Assembly: GCA_946965045.2 (NCBI GenBank)
Contig: OX337235.1
Coordinates: 2,923,928 to 2,987,927 of the forward strand
DNA: 64,000 nucleotides
Source of the DNA: Epithemia pelagica
Lineage: Eukaryota; Bacillariophyta; Bacillariophyceae; Surirellales; Surirellaceae
Reading direction: 5' to 3'
Of this stretch, positions 42,915 through 52,100 are shown piece after piece (the stretch's first letter is position 1; each line of letters starts with the position of its first letter). Both the position numbers and the translations under genes were made by a program. A model generated the notes under the pieces. It did not search any database, was not told where the DNA came from, and was given only the letters and a program-made list of their open reading frames with translations.

Positions 42915-43327
42915 AGAGCAGATCAAAAATCTGCCACTGCATCTCGCTTATCCATCATTCGCTTGTACTCCATCTTCCAGGCTTCGACTTGGATGTTGGT
43001 TGCAGTAGGTCCTGGCTCCGTTGGTGCAACTGGGTCTTGTAGGTTGAGGTTCTCCACAGCAACTTGAAAATCTTGGTTGTATTTCGAGAACTTGGTTCCG
43101 ATGTAACCGATTAATAGTTCTATGTTTTTTAAGTATCTCTTCGCTTGGGAGTCTTCAGCGTAATCGAAAATGCACCCTTTGAGCAAGGGCTCTTGTCCTT
43201 CAAATTTACTAGTTGTACCTCCTCGGTTGCGTCCGCCACGACCACAGCCTTGGTTTCCTCTACCTCGTCCTTGTTGTCCTCGTCCTCGACCACCTGAGTC
43301 CACTTGGTCAGGTCTTGCTTCTGACAT
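42915..43327 (-). pseudogene. N-terminal gag of dead copia element
   Basis: Begins MSEARPDQVD (ATG 43327). Residues about 11-40 are an RG/RGG-rich tract (GGRGRGQQGRGRGNQGCGRG), likely RNA-binding, in an unusual N-terminal place. A helical gag part follows. An in-frame TGA sits about 20 bp before the insertion site; beyond it the frame continues at 34,584 after removing the nested element and one TATAT. Confidence 0.8.
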
Positions 43328-43537
43328 GCTTATGTTGTTACGAAGAGATACGGTCCTGCGACTCGGAAGCAAACCGTCACGCCTTAGCGTGAAAGGGAAT
43401 GATAGCTCCTTGTTCTATTCTGGCCTTTTGCAATCGGAAAGATGAGGACATGGATACCATCGTCAATCGTGCATTTGGGATGAGAAGACAGCATCGTAGA
43501 TTGTATTGGCTTGTCTGTGTATATGCGAACAACGACC

Positions 43538-44923
43538 ATGGCAACGACAGATATTGAAAGTACCAGCTCCGCATCCACGTCCGGAGCGACTAGAGTTGTG
43601 GAAACCACGAAGTTGGAGCCGATCAGCTTCTTCCACGCTGTGATATCGCAAGACAACTTTCAAGGTCGTCTCCACAAAGAATCATGGTATGGGCATCACT
43701 TTCCCATTTGTCGACTGTTCTTTTTCCTATGTCTCTTTATCACAGTGGGGGCATTCTCCTTTGTGATGACATCAAGTCCACGGCGTGAAGTCTTCCAGGC
43801 AATGTCTGTTTTGAATATAGAATGTCTAGAAAGTATTGGTATGGTGGTGAAATCCCTTCCAGGATGCATTGTTGACGAAGATGGAACCTCAGCAAGGTTG
43901 GACTTAGAGGCTTACGAGGGGGCATTCGATATTCCTTTCCCCAAAAGTTGTATAATGACAGCTAATCTGGTCAGTGTCGTTATTGGTGCTTCGAAGGGAA
44001 CAGGTCAGAACTTTGGAAATGAGTCAACATAAGCTGATTCGATGATCCTTCTCCGCTTGGAATCTTCGTCAAACCAAGATGAAAATGTTACAGCTGCTTT
44101 TGTGACGCTAGATGAACAGTGTCGATTCAATGTGGCTGGTCATGAAAAACATCCTTTGATTATCAAGGAAGATCTCAAAGCCAACGCGGGACATACAACC
44201 CAACCTAAGGTTAAGGACCTCTTGTGTGACACGGCAATTCCGTTCTTAATCTTGCTCCAGAGTTTTCTTTTTGAATCATATCCCGTGATGCTTTTGCTGA
44301 TTTACATGGCTTCACTTTGTATCCTTACAGTTGGATGGGGTTTGGGGTTGATTTGGGAAGGCGCTCGACTTTTGCCAACCACTTTTCTTCTTCGAAGTTT
44401 TTTGAAATGGCCCCAAAACTTTGTGGGCAATCGAAAAGTTACTTTTTGGTCTGTCTGGTCCAACCTTTTGGTTCTTTCAAAAGTGAATGCCCATTTCTGC
44501 AGTTTTAATGAAGGCGCTTTTTGGTCTAGCGATGCCCTCTGCGTCGGTATGATGGCCGTATCGACCTTTGTTTATGAGGATAAGGATGCAGCAAGAGGCT
44601 GGATACAGCTTGCCATTGTTTGGCACGGATTTCCCTTTCTTGTCCCCTTCCTTGACACTATGCAACTGTGGATTCGTCAGTTTGATATGTTTGATCTTAT
44701 TGGATGGGGTGCTGCGATGGTAAACAATATCGTTCCTGGTTCGGGGTGGGAGAAGTATGTCTTTCTATGGGTTTTCTGGCAAACATATCCCTGTCGAAAC
44801 CAGAAGGGTCGCGTTCTGGGTTGGCTTGGCCTCACTGCAAAAGAAAAGGATAACGACTTTGCATGTGATGACAAAGGTTTTGATAACGACGGATATGGCC
44901 TGGACGAAAGGAAGTCTTCGTAG
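43538..44923 (+). pseudogene. Multi-pass membrane protein, copy with in-frame stop
   Basis: Paralogue of the gene at 55963. Two open frames (to 44032 and from 44042) are in the same register and separated by a single TAA (44030-44032), so this is one gene of about 461 codons with one nonsense change. Shared blocks: GRLHKESWYGHHFPICRLFF at the start, FEYEG/LEAYEG, KVTFWSVWSNLLVL, VYEDKDAARGW, AIVWHGFPFLVPFLD and VFLWVFWQTYPCR. About seven hydrophobic segments. Start chosen by match with the paralogue (MATTDIES). The stop lies in a poorly conserved extracytoplasmic-type loop. No splice signals that would remove it are evident. Confidence 0.8.
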
Positions 44924-45221
44924 ATCGACCATGTGGGTAATCCCGACTGTAGAGTTAGTCGTCTTGTGTTATCGAATTACGAATACCTACCTAGGTAGGG
45001 TTCGTCGGAGGGTAGACGGAAGGATGAAATTCGTGGCTCACTCCGCTCGGGAACCAATCAATCCTGTCACCCATGCGTAACTCCCTATCTCTGACGCCAT
45101 GAAATCGAACGTCCACATGGATCCAATCCATGCTACAGGATTTTGGCCAAGGGTACTGCTTTAAGATGCCCCATCAGGCGCCTGACTCACGCGACAGAAG
45201 GCTCGGAAGTAGTACAAGTAG

Positions 45222-45251
45222 TGGAGGAAAACGGTTTGACCTAAAATCCTA
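45222..45251 (+). repeat. Left 30-bp terminal-type inverted repeat
   Basis: Starts TGGAGGAAAACGGTTTGACC; perfect reverse complement of 55843-55872. Without the gypsy element the two would lie about 1,482 bp apart. Confidence 0.8.
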
Positions 45252-45290
45252 AACTCCTTCCCCCCCAAATAGGATTTTAGGACAAACCGT
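45231..45290. repeat. Hairpin with 21-nt arms
   Basis: ACGGTTTGACCTAAAATCCTA at 45231-45251 and its near-complement TAGGATTTTAGGACAAACCGT at 45270-45290, one mismatch, 18-nt loop rich in C. Confidence 0.85.
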
Positions 45291-45673
45291 GTTGACCCCC
45301 AATTTAACCTAAACTTATTCGTAGTCTGACCTTCGTAGGAGCTAGCACCTCTATGTAGGTTCCGAATGAAGTCAAGATTCCCACGAGAATTTGTCAATGC
45401 GATCCCATTTTTCCCGAACAATGCCAACGGAAGATCAAACCAAGCGAAGAAGATCAAGGATATGATCGCGGCACAGGAATTGTCCACTGCGGCTGTATTG
45501 TAGTCCCAGCTGCAGAGACTTCCAGTGCTGCAATGCAGTGCATTGAAACAATGGGAGACAAGCTTGATGTCGTTCTCCAAGCCATCCAGTTCTATAGAAA
45601 ACATGCTAGAGTAGAACTAATGAAGATTCGGTCTGTTGCTAGTCATGTACTTCTTCCTTATCATCATTTTCCT

Positions 45674-46289
45674 CTACTTCTTGTTCTTCATCAAATTGTT
45701 CATCATCAGAGCGGCTTGTTGCATTAGGTTTTCGCTCGACATGTCAGCTGAGCTACACCGCCAACCAAGCCGCAGTAGACCACGGATCCAAAACTTGTCG
45801 TTAACCCTGACATCACAAGAGCAGCCAGAAAGCATAGCCACGAGCATACGGATGAATTTGTCATGGCGATAGTTTGCCAAGGCACCCAAGAAACAAGACC
45901 ATGGTTTGGACCACGAGGATCGCCGACAAAACTCGAACAAAAGAAGCTCGGCGCAAGGATTGACTGAGCCATGTTGGCAAAGCTTGAAAGTACGCCGTAA
46001 CCGCATTGTGGAAGTCTGTGACACCACCGGCAGTCGACAGTGACGGGGCACTGAGCTTCATGGGTAGTCAAACGGAAGGTTGGCTTGGTTGGTTGTTGGT
46101 TCGAAGGATGCTCTCCCTCTATGGTTGTTGTTGTTCCGACGAAAATTCAGTCCTTTGCGCAGCCAAGGCGACATCAGTATGGAATATACCAAACCAGTGC
46201 CACCAGTCCTGGAGAACGAAATTTCGTTTGTTCGGATCAATGAACTTTTCTTCTGTTAAAGTGGCAAGGATTCTGTGAACAACAAGCAA
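45674..46289 (-). pseudogene. Unrecognised ORF fragments cut by the gypsy insertion
   Basis: Minus-strand fragments that look protein-like but change frame: RILATLTEEKFIDPNKRNF with QDWWHWFGIFHTDVALA (46,130-46,275), DFHNAVTAYFQALPTWLSQSL followed by a hydrophobic segment (45,861-46,061), and a frame ending SSENLMQQAALMMNNLMKNKK (to 45,674). TTCACAG at about 46,270-46,276 could be a 3' splice site. The 5' side may continue beyond the gypsy element at 55,459-55,648. Could be an intron-containing gene or cargo of a DNA transposon. Family unknown. Confidence 0.4.
46286..46289. repeat. Target-site duplication GCAA (left)
   Basis: GCAA before the gypsy 5' LTR; GCAA again at 55455-55458. Confidence 0.75.
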
Positions 46290-46533
46290 TGTAACGTGGG
46301 ATGACCCGCCCGGCGCCATCGACTGGCCAATATCAGCCGTTGAACGGTTGAGTCGTTCGGGTCGTCCTGGTTGGCGAGCACAGTCTCCTTTCGTCCGAAG
46401 CGTACCAAGCACACAGTTCCCCCGTGAGTGCCTTTTCCGTCTCCTCCGCTCTCGTCGTTACCATGGCTTCTCACCGTCGCATCCACGAGTTCTACGCCTC
46501 TGGTCGCCCAGTGTACAGGCCTCACTCGTTACA
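46290..46533 (+). repeat. 5' LTR of gypsy element
   Basis: 244 bp, TGTAACGTGGGATGACC to CACTCGTTACA; 6-bp inverted ends. The gag ATG (46463) lies inside it, so the first 24 or so residues of Gag are LTR-encoded. Confidence 0.95.
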
Positions 46534-49144
46534 TGGAAACCTGCCCGAGCGTCCCGTGGAATCTCGTCTCTCTCGCGCGTCTGTTTGGGATGATTACGAT
46601 GCTTCTGTCAATCTCGATCCAGTTTTTGATGCACTCTTGGGCCGTCCCATGGAAACCCCCGTGTTGCTTGCAGGTCATACCCCGCCTCACCTCCGCCGTG
46701 GTTCCAACCGTTCTTTGTCCAACCCTAGTCGTTCTCCGGCTCGGCTTCGTGACGACCCAACCTACGACCCTACCACCAACAAACGAGCCATCAAACACAA
46801 CAACACTACCTATATGTTGGCCAACATCCCCCCGAGCGATGCCCCGGCAGAGGAAAAAAGCCTCGTTCTCGACGATCATATTGCCACCATCCGTGATGGC
46901 GAGGATACTTGGCTAGGTCGCACCAACCTTTTGACCCTTCAACGCTACAATAGCCCCGCTACGAAGAAAATCGCGGAGCGCAAACTGGCGGATTTGCTCA
47001 ATGTCCTTTCCCCAACGCACATGTTCCGGTTTATTGGCACTCAAGACGAAAACTACGGCCCCGTTCCTATGCCTCCCGCGGCACCCACCGCCGCTCAACT
47101 ACTCCAGTGGCGCCAGACAGTCAAGTTTGCCGTGTTTGCCCTAACCATCCAACCACACCCTACAATTCCTCAGAACGTAGCGACGGCACCACTCAAGTCC
47201 GTTACCATCGACCCGACCTACATCGAATTGCCGCGACCAATCGACCCTGTAACCAACCTTCCCACTCTGGATAACAACTTCCTTCCGACAAATGTTTCCA
47301 ATTTACAAGTCATCCTGGGCGCCCGTATGGCCAACGGCCTTAGTTTTGATTTGTCAGCGTTTCAAACAACCATCGAAGGCACCGAGTCCATCAGTCACAA
47401 AGCTTTCAAGGCGGAACATGACGAGCACTACTTTGAAAGTCTGTATGAAGTATGTGCCTCCATGCTCATTCAAGAGGTAGTTGGGTCCAGCCTTATTAAA
47501 ACACCCTCAATGCGCCTCTCCGAAATCAAACAAGTGTATGAAGACCCGGCCTCAGGAAAAACAACTGGACTCACAATTGCGGCACACTACGACCGCTTTA
47601 GCCGCGTGATGGGCCAAATTAACCTCGCAGTCGAAACAAACGTCAACCTTCCATTGCTGTTTTATAATAGCTTGGATTCAGCAGTACAAAAACAAGTTCA
47701 GGCACGGAACTACCAGCCCCCCAACCGGTATGCCTCCATGACCGAACAGTACACGGAGCTTATTCGTTTGAAAGGCGTAGCTGAAGAAGCAGAGAATGCA
47801 ATCTCCTCCATTCTCGAAGTCACCGATCGGGCGCTGGCTGCACGTGGTCGGTCCAACCGCTCAATGACATCGATTCCCACCATGATGATCACTCCTCCGG
47901 GCACCGAGTGGTCAACCCAAGAGGTAGGCAACGACTTTCCGGCGCTCCCAGCTTTGCCAACCTCTCCGAACGGCTCAATTGGCAATGTTCCACCCCTTGC
48001 ACCTAGTACGAGCTTCCACTCCCCCGTCCAGGCAGCACGAGCTGAAACTCTGGCCACCCTTTCAGCCATGATTGATCACGCCCAATCAGATTGGCAGGCC
48101 TCAGAAAGCGCCACACTCGACATCTTCACCGTCAATACATCGGCCGAAAATGCACTCCGGACAGCAAGCGGTCTCAATGCACCCATCGAATGTTGGGGCT
48201 GCAAGGGCTCCAACATCCCCGAGTATCAACCTGGCCGGTTCCACTTTTGGCGTGACTGTCCCAACAAGTCGGATCCACGTGTCGTGGCCGCAGCAGCAGA
48301 GGAATTAAAGAAATGGCAGCAGCGCCAGAGTTCCTCTCAGAACCAGCCAACCAAGCGCCCAAAACTGGCGGCAGCCGCCACAACTGCTGCACCCACCCCA
48401 ACAACTGGATGGGCTCAACAAGGCTATCCCTCCCAGCGGGTCGCTGACATCCTACAAGTGATTTCAACCACCTCAGACCCTGCGCAACGACGCCAAGCCT
48501 TCTCCGACCTCACTCAAGCTATGGCAGCACAACCGAACGGAACCACATGGTCGCAACCAACCACCGGTGGACACACCACGATGCTCCCGATTCTCCTTCG
48601 AGCCTTCTCTGTGTCCGACACAATCCCACGCCCCATCATGATCAATACGACGCGAGATCTCCCCCACGGTCATTTTCCGATTGGTTTGGACCACGAAGGC
48701 AAGTTCACCCTCACGGTTTGCTTTGACACTGGAGCAGGCGCCAGCATAGGTGATCTGGCGTACCACCAAGGTATCTACAAAAACTTTCCCGGGTTAGTTG
48801 CTCGATTTGGTCCGCTCCCACACCATGCGATCAAGATTGGCGGCATCGAGCATGATACAAAGGGTATAGAGCTTACCCACATGATCGAATACTACACTCC
48901 GTATCGTTCAGGAGGGACGTCCTTCACCATTGCAATTGCACTTGGAGACGGCCTTGCCATTACCGCCATTTTGGGACTGGCATTTATGCGGAAGGCCAAA
49001 GCATCCATATCCTTTGACACAGATCTATTTACGTCACCCGAGTTACAAGCAGCTATCCCGCTCCATTATATGCCACCGTCCTTGCGTTCGGCCCCGCTCG
49101 ACAACGCCGGTATCGATGTTGGCAAAGCTTTGCTTTCCTCTTGA
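46463..49144 (+). CDS. Gypsy Gag-protease
   Basis: 893 aa starting MASHRRIHEF at an ATG inside the 5' LTR; the frame then reads through the primer-binding region. Gag core about 300-470. A long zinc knuckle C577-x2-C580-x13-H594-x4-C599 (the usual spacing is C-x2-C-x4-H-x4-C). The retropepsin has FDTGAGASIG with DTG near 755-757 and ILGLAFM later, so the protease is fused to Gag rather than to Pol. Ends at TGA 49142-49144; the next codons continue in the same frame into pol. Confidence 0.92.
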   Translation: MASHRRIHEFYASGRPVYRPHSLHGNLPERPVESRLSRASVWDDYDASVNLDPVFDALLGRPMETPVLLAGHTPPHLRRGSNRSLSNPSRSPARLRDDPTYDPTTNKRAIKHNNTTYMLANIPPSDAPAEEKSLVLDDHIATIRDGEDTWLGRTNLLTLQRYNSPATKKIAERKLADLLNVLSPTHMFRFIGTQDENYGPVPMPPAAPTAAQLLQWRQTVKFAVFALTIQPHPTIPQNVATAPLKSVTIDPTYIELPRPIDPVTNLPTLDNNFLPTNVSNLQVILGARMANGLSFDLSAFQTTIEGTESISHKAFKAEHDEHYFESLYEVCASMLIQEVVGSSLIKTPSMRLSEIKQVYEDPASGKTTGLTIAAHYDRFSRVMGQINLAVETNVNLPLLFYNSLDSAVQKQVQARNYQPPNRYASMTEQYTELIRLKGVAEEAENAISSILEVTDRALAARGRSNRSMTSIPTMMITPPGTEWSTQEVGNDFPALPALPTSPNGSIGNVPPLAPSTSFHSPVQAARAETLATLSAMIDHAQSDWQASESATLDIFTVNTSAENALRTASGLNAPIECWGCKGSNIPEYQPGRFHFWRDCPNKSDPRVVAAAAEELKKWQQRQSSSQNQPTKRPKLAAAATTAAPTPTTGWAQQGYPSQRVADILQVISTTSDPAQRRQAFSDLTQAMAAQPNGTTWSQPTTGGHTTMLPILLRAFSVSDTIPRPIMINTTRDLPHGHFPIGLDHEGKFTLTVCFDTGAGASIGDLAYHQGIYKNFPGLVARFGPLPHHAIKIGGIEHDTKGIELTHMIEYYTPYRSGGTSFTIAIALGDGLAITAILGLAFMRKAKASISFDTDLFTSPELQAAIPLHYMPPSLRSAPLDNAGIDVGKALLSS
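46534..46551 (+). promoter_or_regulatory. Probable primer-binding site
   Basis: TGGAAACCTGCCCGAGCG begins right after the 5' LTR with the TGG typical of tRNA 3'-CCA pairing. The tRNA is not identified. It lies within the gag frame. Confidence 0.5.
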
Positions 49145-49147
49145 CGG
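49142..49147 (+). promoter_or_regulatory. Candidate stop-readthrough site UGA-CGG
   Basis: Gag stop TGA followed by CGG, then an open frame without stop to the pol ATG at 49172 in the same register. UGA followed by CGG is one of the leaky contexts known from several plant-virus replicase genes. Confidence 0.55.
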
Positions 49148-49171
49148 GGAGCGCCCTCCTTCACTCTGTCC

Positions 49172-52100
49172 ATGTCCCATCCCTTGTTAACCAACACCAA
49201 CCTATTAGTACCGTGTTCCACTGAGACCATGAACACCATTCACACTAATAGGATAGAGACAGAAACCATGGAGGCCGCGCAACATTTACTACAACGCCCA
49301 GCGTCATGGACATTCAAACGGCCCATCCCTGCACTAGCAGCATCCTCTGCAACTGAAAAAGAGATCGCCGCCGCCAAATTACGGAAACCGGACGGTACCG
49401 GCCCAGTTGAAGTCGACAAGCGACCCTATCGCCCCAAGATGCCCAACGAATACATCGAACCAGAGTTTGTGCCAGACCAAGACACATTGGACGTCATATC
49501 TCAGACTCATGGCACAGTGCTACTGAAAACCAAAGCTGCCTTACCCCCGAGAACTGACGTCATCAATTTTGATCCACAACTCCACGAGTCGGAGTTTTCA
49601 AATAACATTCAATGGGCCTCATGCCCACAGGACCTACGAGCTCCGTTTGAAACGATCATCAAAGACTTTTGGGACGTATTTGTCCAAGAAGGCCTACGCC
49701 GTAACATCAGAGGATATTCATTCAACGTGGATACTGGCCCTTCTAAACCTATCTGCTGCAAAGTCCCACGGTATGGGCCCCATGAAAGCCGAGTCATCAC
49801 CAACCTTGCCAATGACCTGGAAAAGAACGGACTCATCGAAGACGACTTCGGACCCTGGGGAGCAATAGTTATCCTGGCTGGCAAGCCGTACCAAGAGCAC
49901 AAACATTGGTCCGACTATATATTCCGCCTTTGTGTTTCCTACCGGCCTCTTAACCGGATCACACGACCGTTCACATTTCCCTCCCGAAGATGCGACGACG
50001 CTGCCACCGACATCGGCCCTGCCAACTTCTTTATAACCATGGACCTCGACAGCGGATATTGGCAAGTTTCTGTCGTCCCCGAGTCTCGTGACAAGCTAGC
50101 TTTTTTCGTCCCCGATGGCAAGAAACATTGGACCGTCATGCCACTGGGCGCTACCAATGCCCACCCTTGTTTCTGCGCAATGATGGCACAATTTCGCCGC
50201 GAATGGGATCATTTAGCAGCATCCAGGGGTATAAAGGGAACCCAGACCAAACTACAACCCGAGTTGTCAGTTACAGACACTCAAAATCTAACCCAACGTT
50301 CCGGATCCGAGGCAATCGTCGACGATGTTCTGATCTATTCCACGTCGTCCAGTGACCTGTTGGCCTATTTCAAGTGTGTTCTTGAGATACTGAGATTTTA
50401 CAGAGCGACGGTAAAACTAAAGAAATGCCGCTTCTGCCCTTCCCACGCGGAATTCGTCGGCCTCGATCTCACGGCCGCAGGCAACCAACCAGCCGAATCC
50501 AAAATGAAATTGTTCCGTGAACTAGAACTCGATCCCCCCCACACCATGACAGACCTTCGACATCTCATTGGCCTACTCGGGTTCTACCAGCAGTGGATCC
50601 CATTATTCGAAGTTCGAATCAAGCGTTGGAGAGACTATCAAGCAATGTGCCCTCCCGGAACAGCCTCTCCCCAAGAGGAAGCTCAGTTTCTACAAAACAT
50701 TTGGTCACACGATGACGAAGAACTACGTCGGCAACTCCTGACCGAAATCAGTGAAAAGCCATCACTAGCTCGACCAGATTACGACCGCCGGTTCTATCTC
50801 AAAACTGATTGGAGCAAACACGCCATGGCTGCCGTGCTACTCCAAGCAGACCCCACAGACGAGGAAGCACTCAATCACGAAACCAAAGAGAAACAAGGGG
50901 GACCATGCGTCTTCGACTCTAAAAAGACCTCTTTGCGATTGTTACCTCTTGCTTACATTTCAAGACGCACGACGGCCGCCGAACAATCGTACCATAGCTA
51001 CATCGGAGAAGCCAGCACCGGTGTATGGGCCATCCGTAAATTTCAGCGCTACCTCCTTGGGCCTGAATTCACTTGGATGACAGACTGCTCCGGGTTAATG
51101 AAATTTCTGGACACCCCTGACTTGCCCACCCATGCAACCCAACGTTGGAGACAGTTCCTACTTCGGTTCTCCTTTACGGTAGTACACCGTCCTGACAAAA
51201 TGATGAAAGAAGTCGATACCTTATCGCGCTACAATCAAGCGACAGCACTCTGGCGTACCATGTCAAGTTCCAGCCCCGCTAACGACTCCTCTCCTCCAAT
51301 TGCTTTCTCTTGGGTACCAATTAACACCCTCGGGTCGAACCGAGAGCCACCATCTCGACATTTAGAGGCGACCATTCAGAAACGAAGCATCATTGTTTTT
51401 GGAGCCGCCACAAGCTCAGCAGTGGCAGCTCTGGCAGAGTCCAAATTTACCCCCCACATCGTGGCCGAATTGGAAGATCGTGACCACTGGAACATCCCCC
51501 GTCAACCCACCAATTTTGCTCCACAGGCAGACAAATTTCCCTCCTCGACACAATTCCTCCAACACCTCCGACAGAAGCCCCGCTCCGAAATTCCAACTGT
51601 AGATTGGATCGTCGCTTCCGATCCCACAGCCCTAGATTGTGACGATGGCTCCCTCCATCACGACAACCTACTTACCCTTATTGAGTTTGCCGCAGCCAAA
51701 ATGGACCTTCACACCGTCTTATGGACATCCTGTCGTGAGGCACATGGCTCCTCCCCGGCCACCGAGTCCCTCACTTCCTGGATGCAAGTCAAGCTGGGGT
51801 GGCATACAAGGACACTCAGGTTGCGCTCACTTAACCACGGCTCTGCCATCGACAGCGAATTTCGGCTACTCGTGGCCTCCTCTATTTCCAAAGCCATCCG
51901 CGACCTCCGTATCCCCACTGAATTAGCTTCGCCTATGTTCGACCACCTCGACTTCGTGCCCGAAATCGATCAGGCAATGCACACACTGAAAGCCATGCGA
52001 ATGTCCGGTCCATCCATACCTCTAGATGAACCACGACCATTTGCATCTCTGGAAGCAAATCGCGACGGAACACTGGTAACCGTACCAATATTCGACCCCA

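Larger units (their letters stand above)
29971..43327 (-). mobile_element. Dead Ty1/copia retrotransposon, split by a nested element
   Basis: Minus-strand polyprotein in pieces. The gag start lies at 42,915-43,327 and the rest at 29,971-34,584, separated by the plus-strand copia insertion. Domain order (gag, protease, integrase, RT, RNase H) is that of Ty1/copia. It has an in-frame TGA in gag, a 13-bp triplication that shifts the frame near 33,734, frameshifts near 31.8 and 30.7 kb, an early stop in RNase H near 30,268, and a changed RT active site (HVDN for the expected HVDD). I could not find LTRs: the sequences beyond 43,330 and below 29,971 show no similarity to each other. Confidence 0.85.
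44924..46289. other. Region with inverted repeats and a broken minus-strand ORF
   Basis: Contains a 30-bp sequence (45222-45251) repeated inverted at 55843-55872, a local hairpin (45231-45290), and minus-strand coding-like fragments at 45161-46287 (listed separately). The gypsy element inserted at its right end. Confidence 0.6.

Noticed and set aside
44030-44041. Intron to remove the TAA in the membrane-protein copy
   Set aside because: No matching GT and AG borders around the stop that would keep the frame; the paralogue has no intron there.
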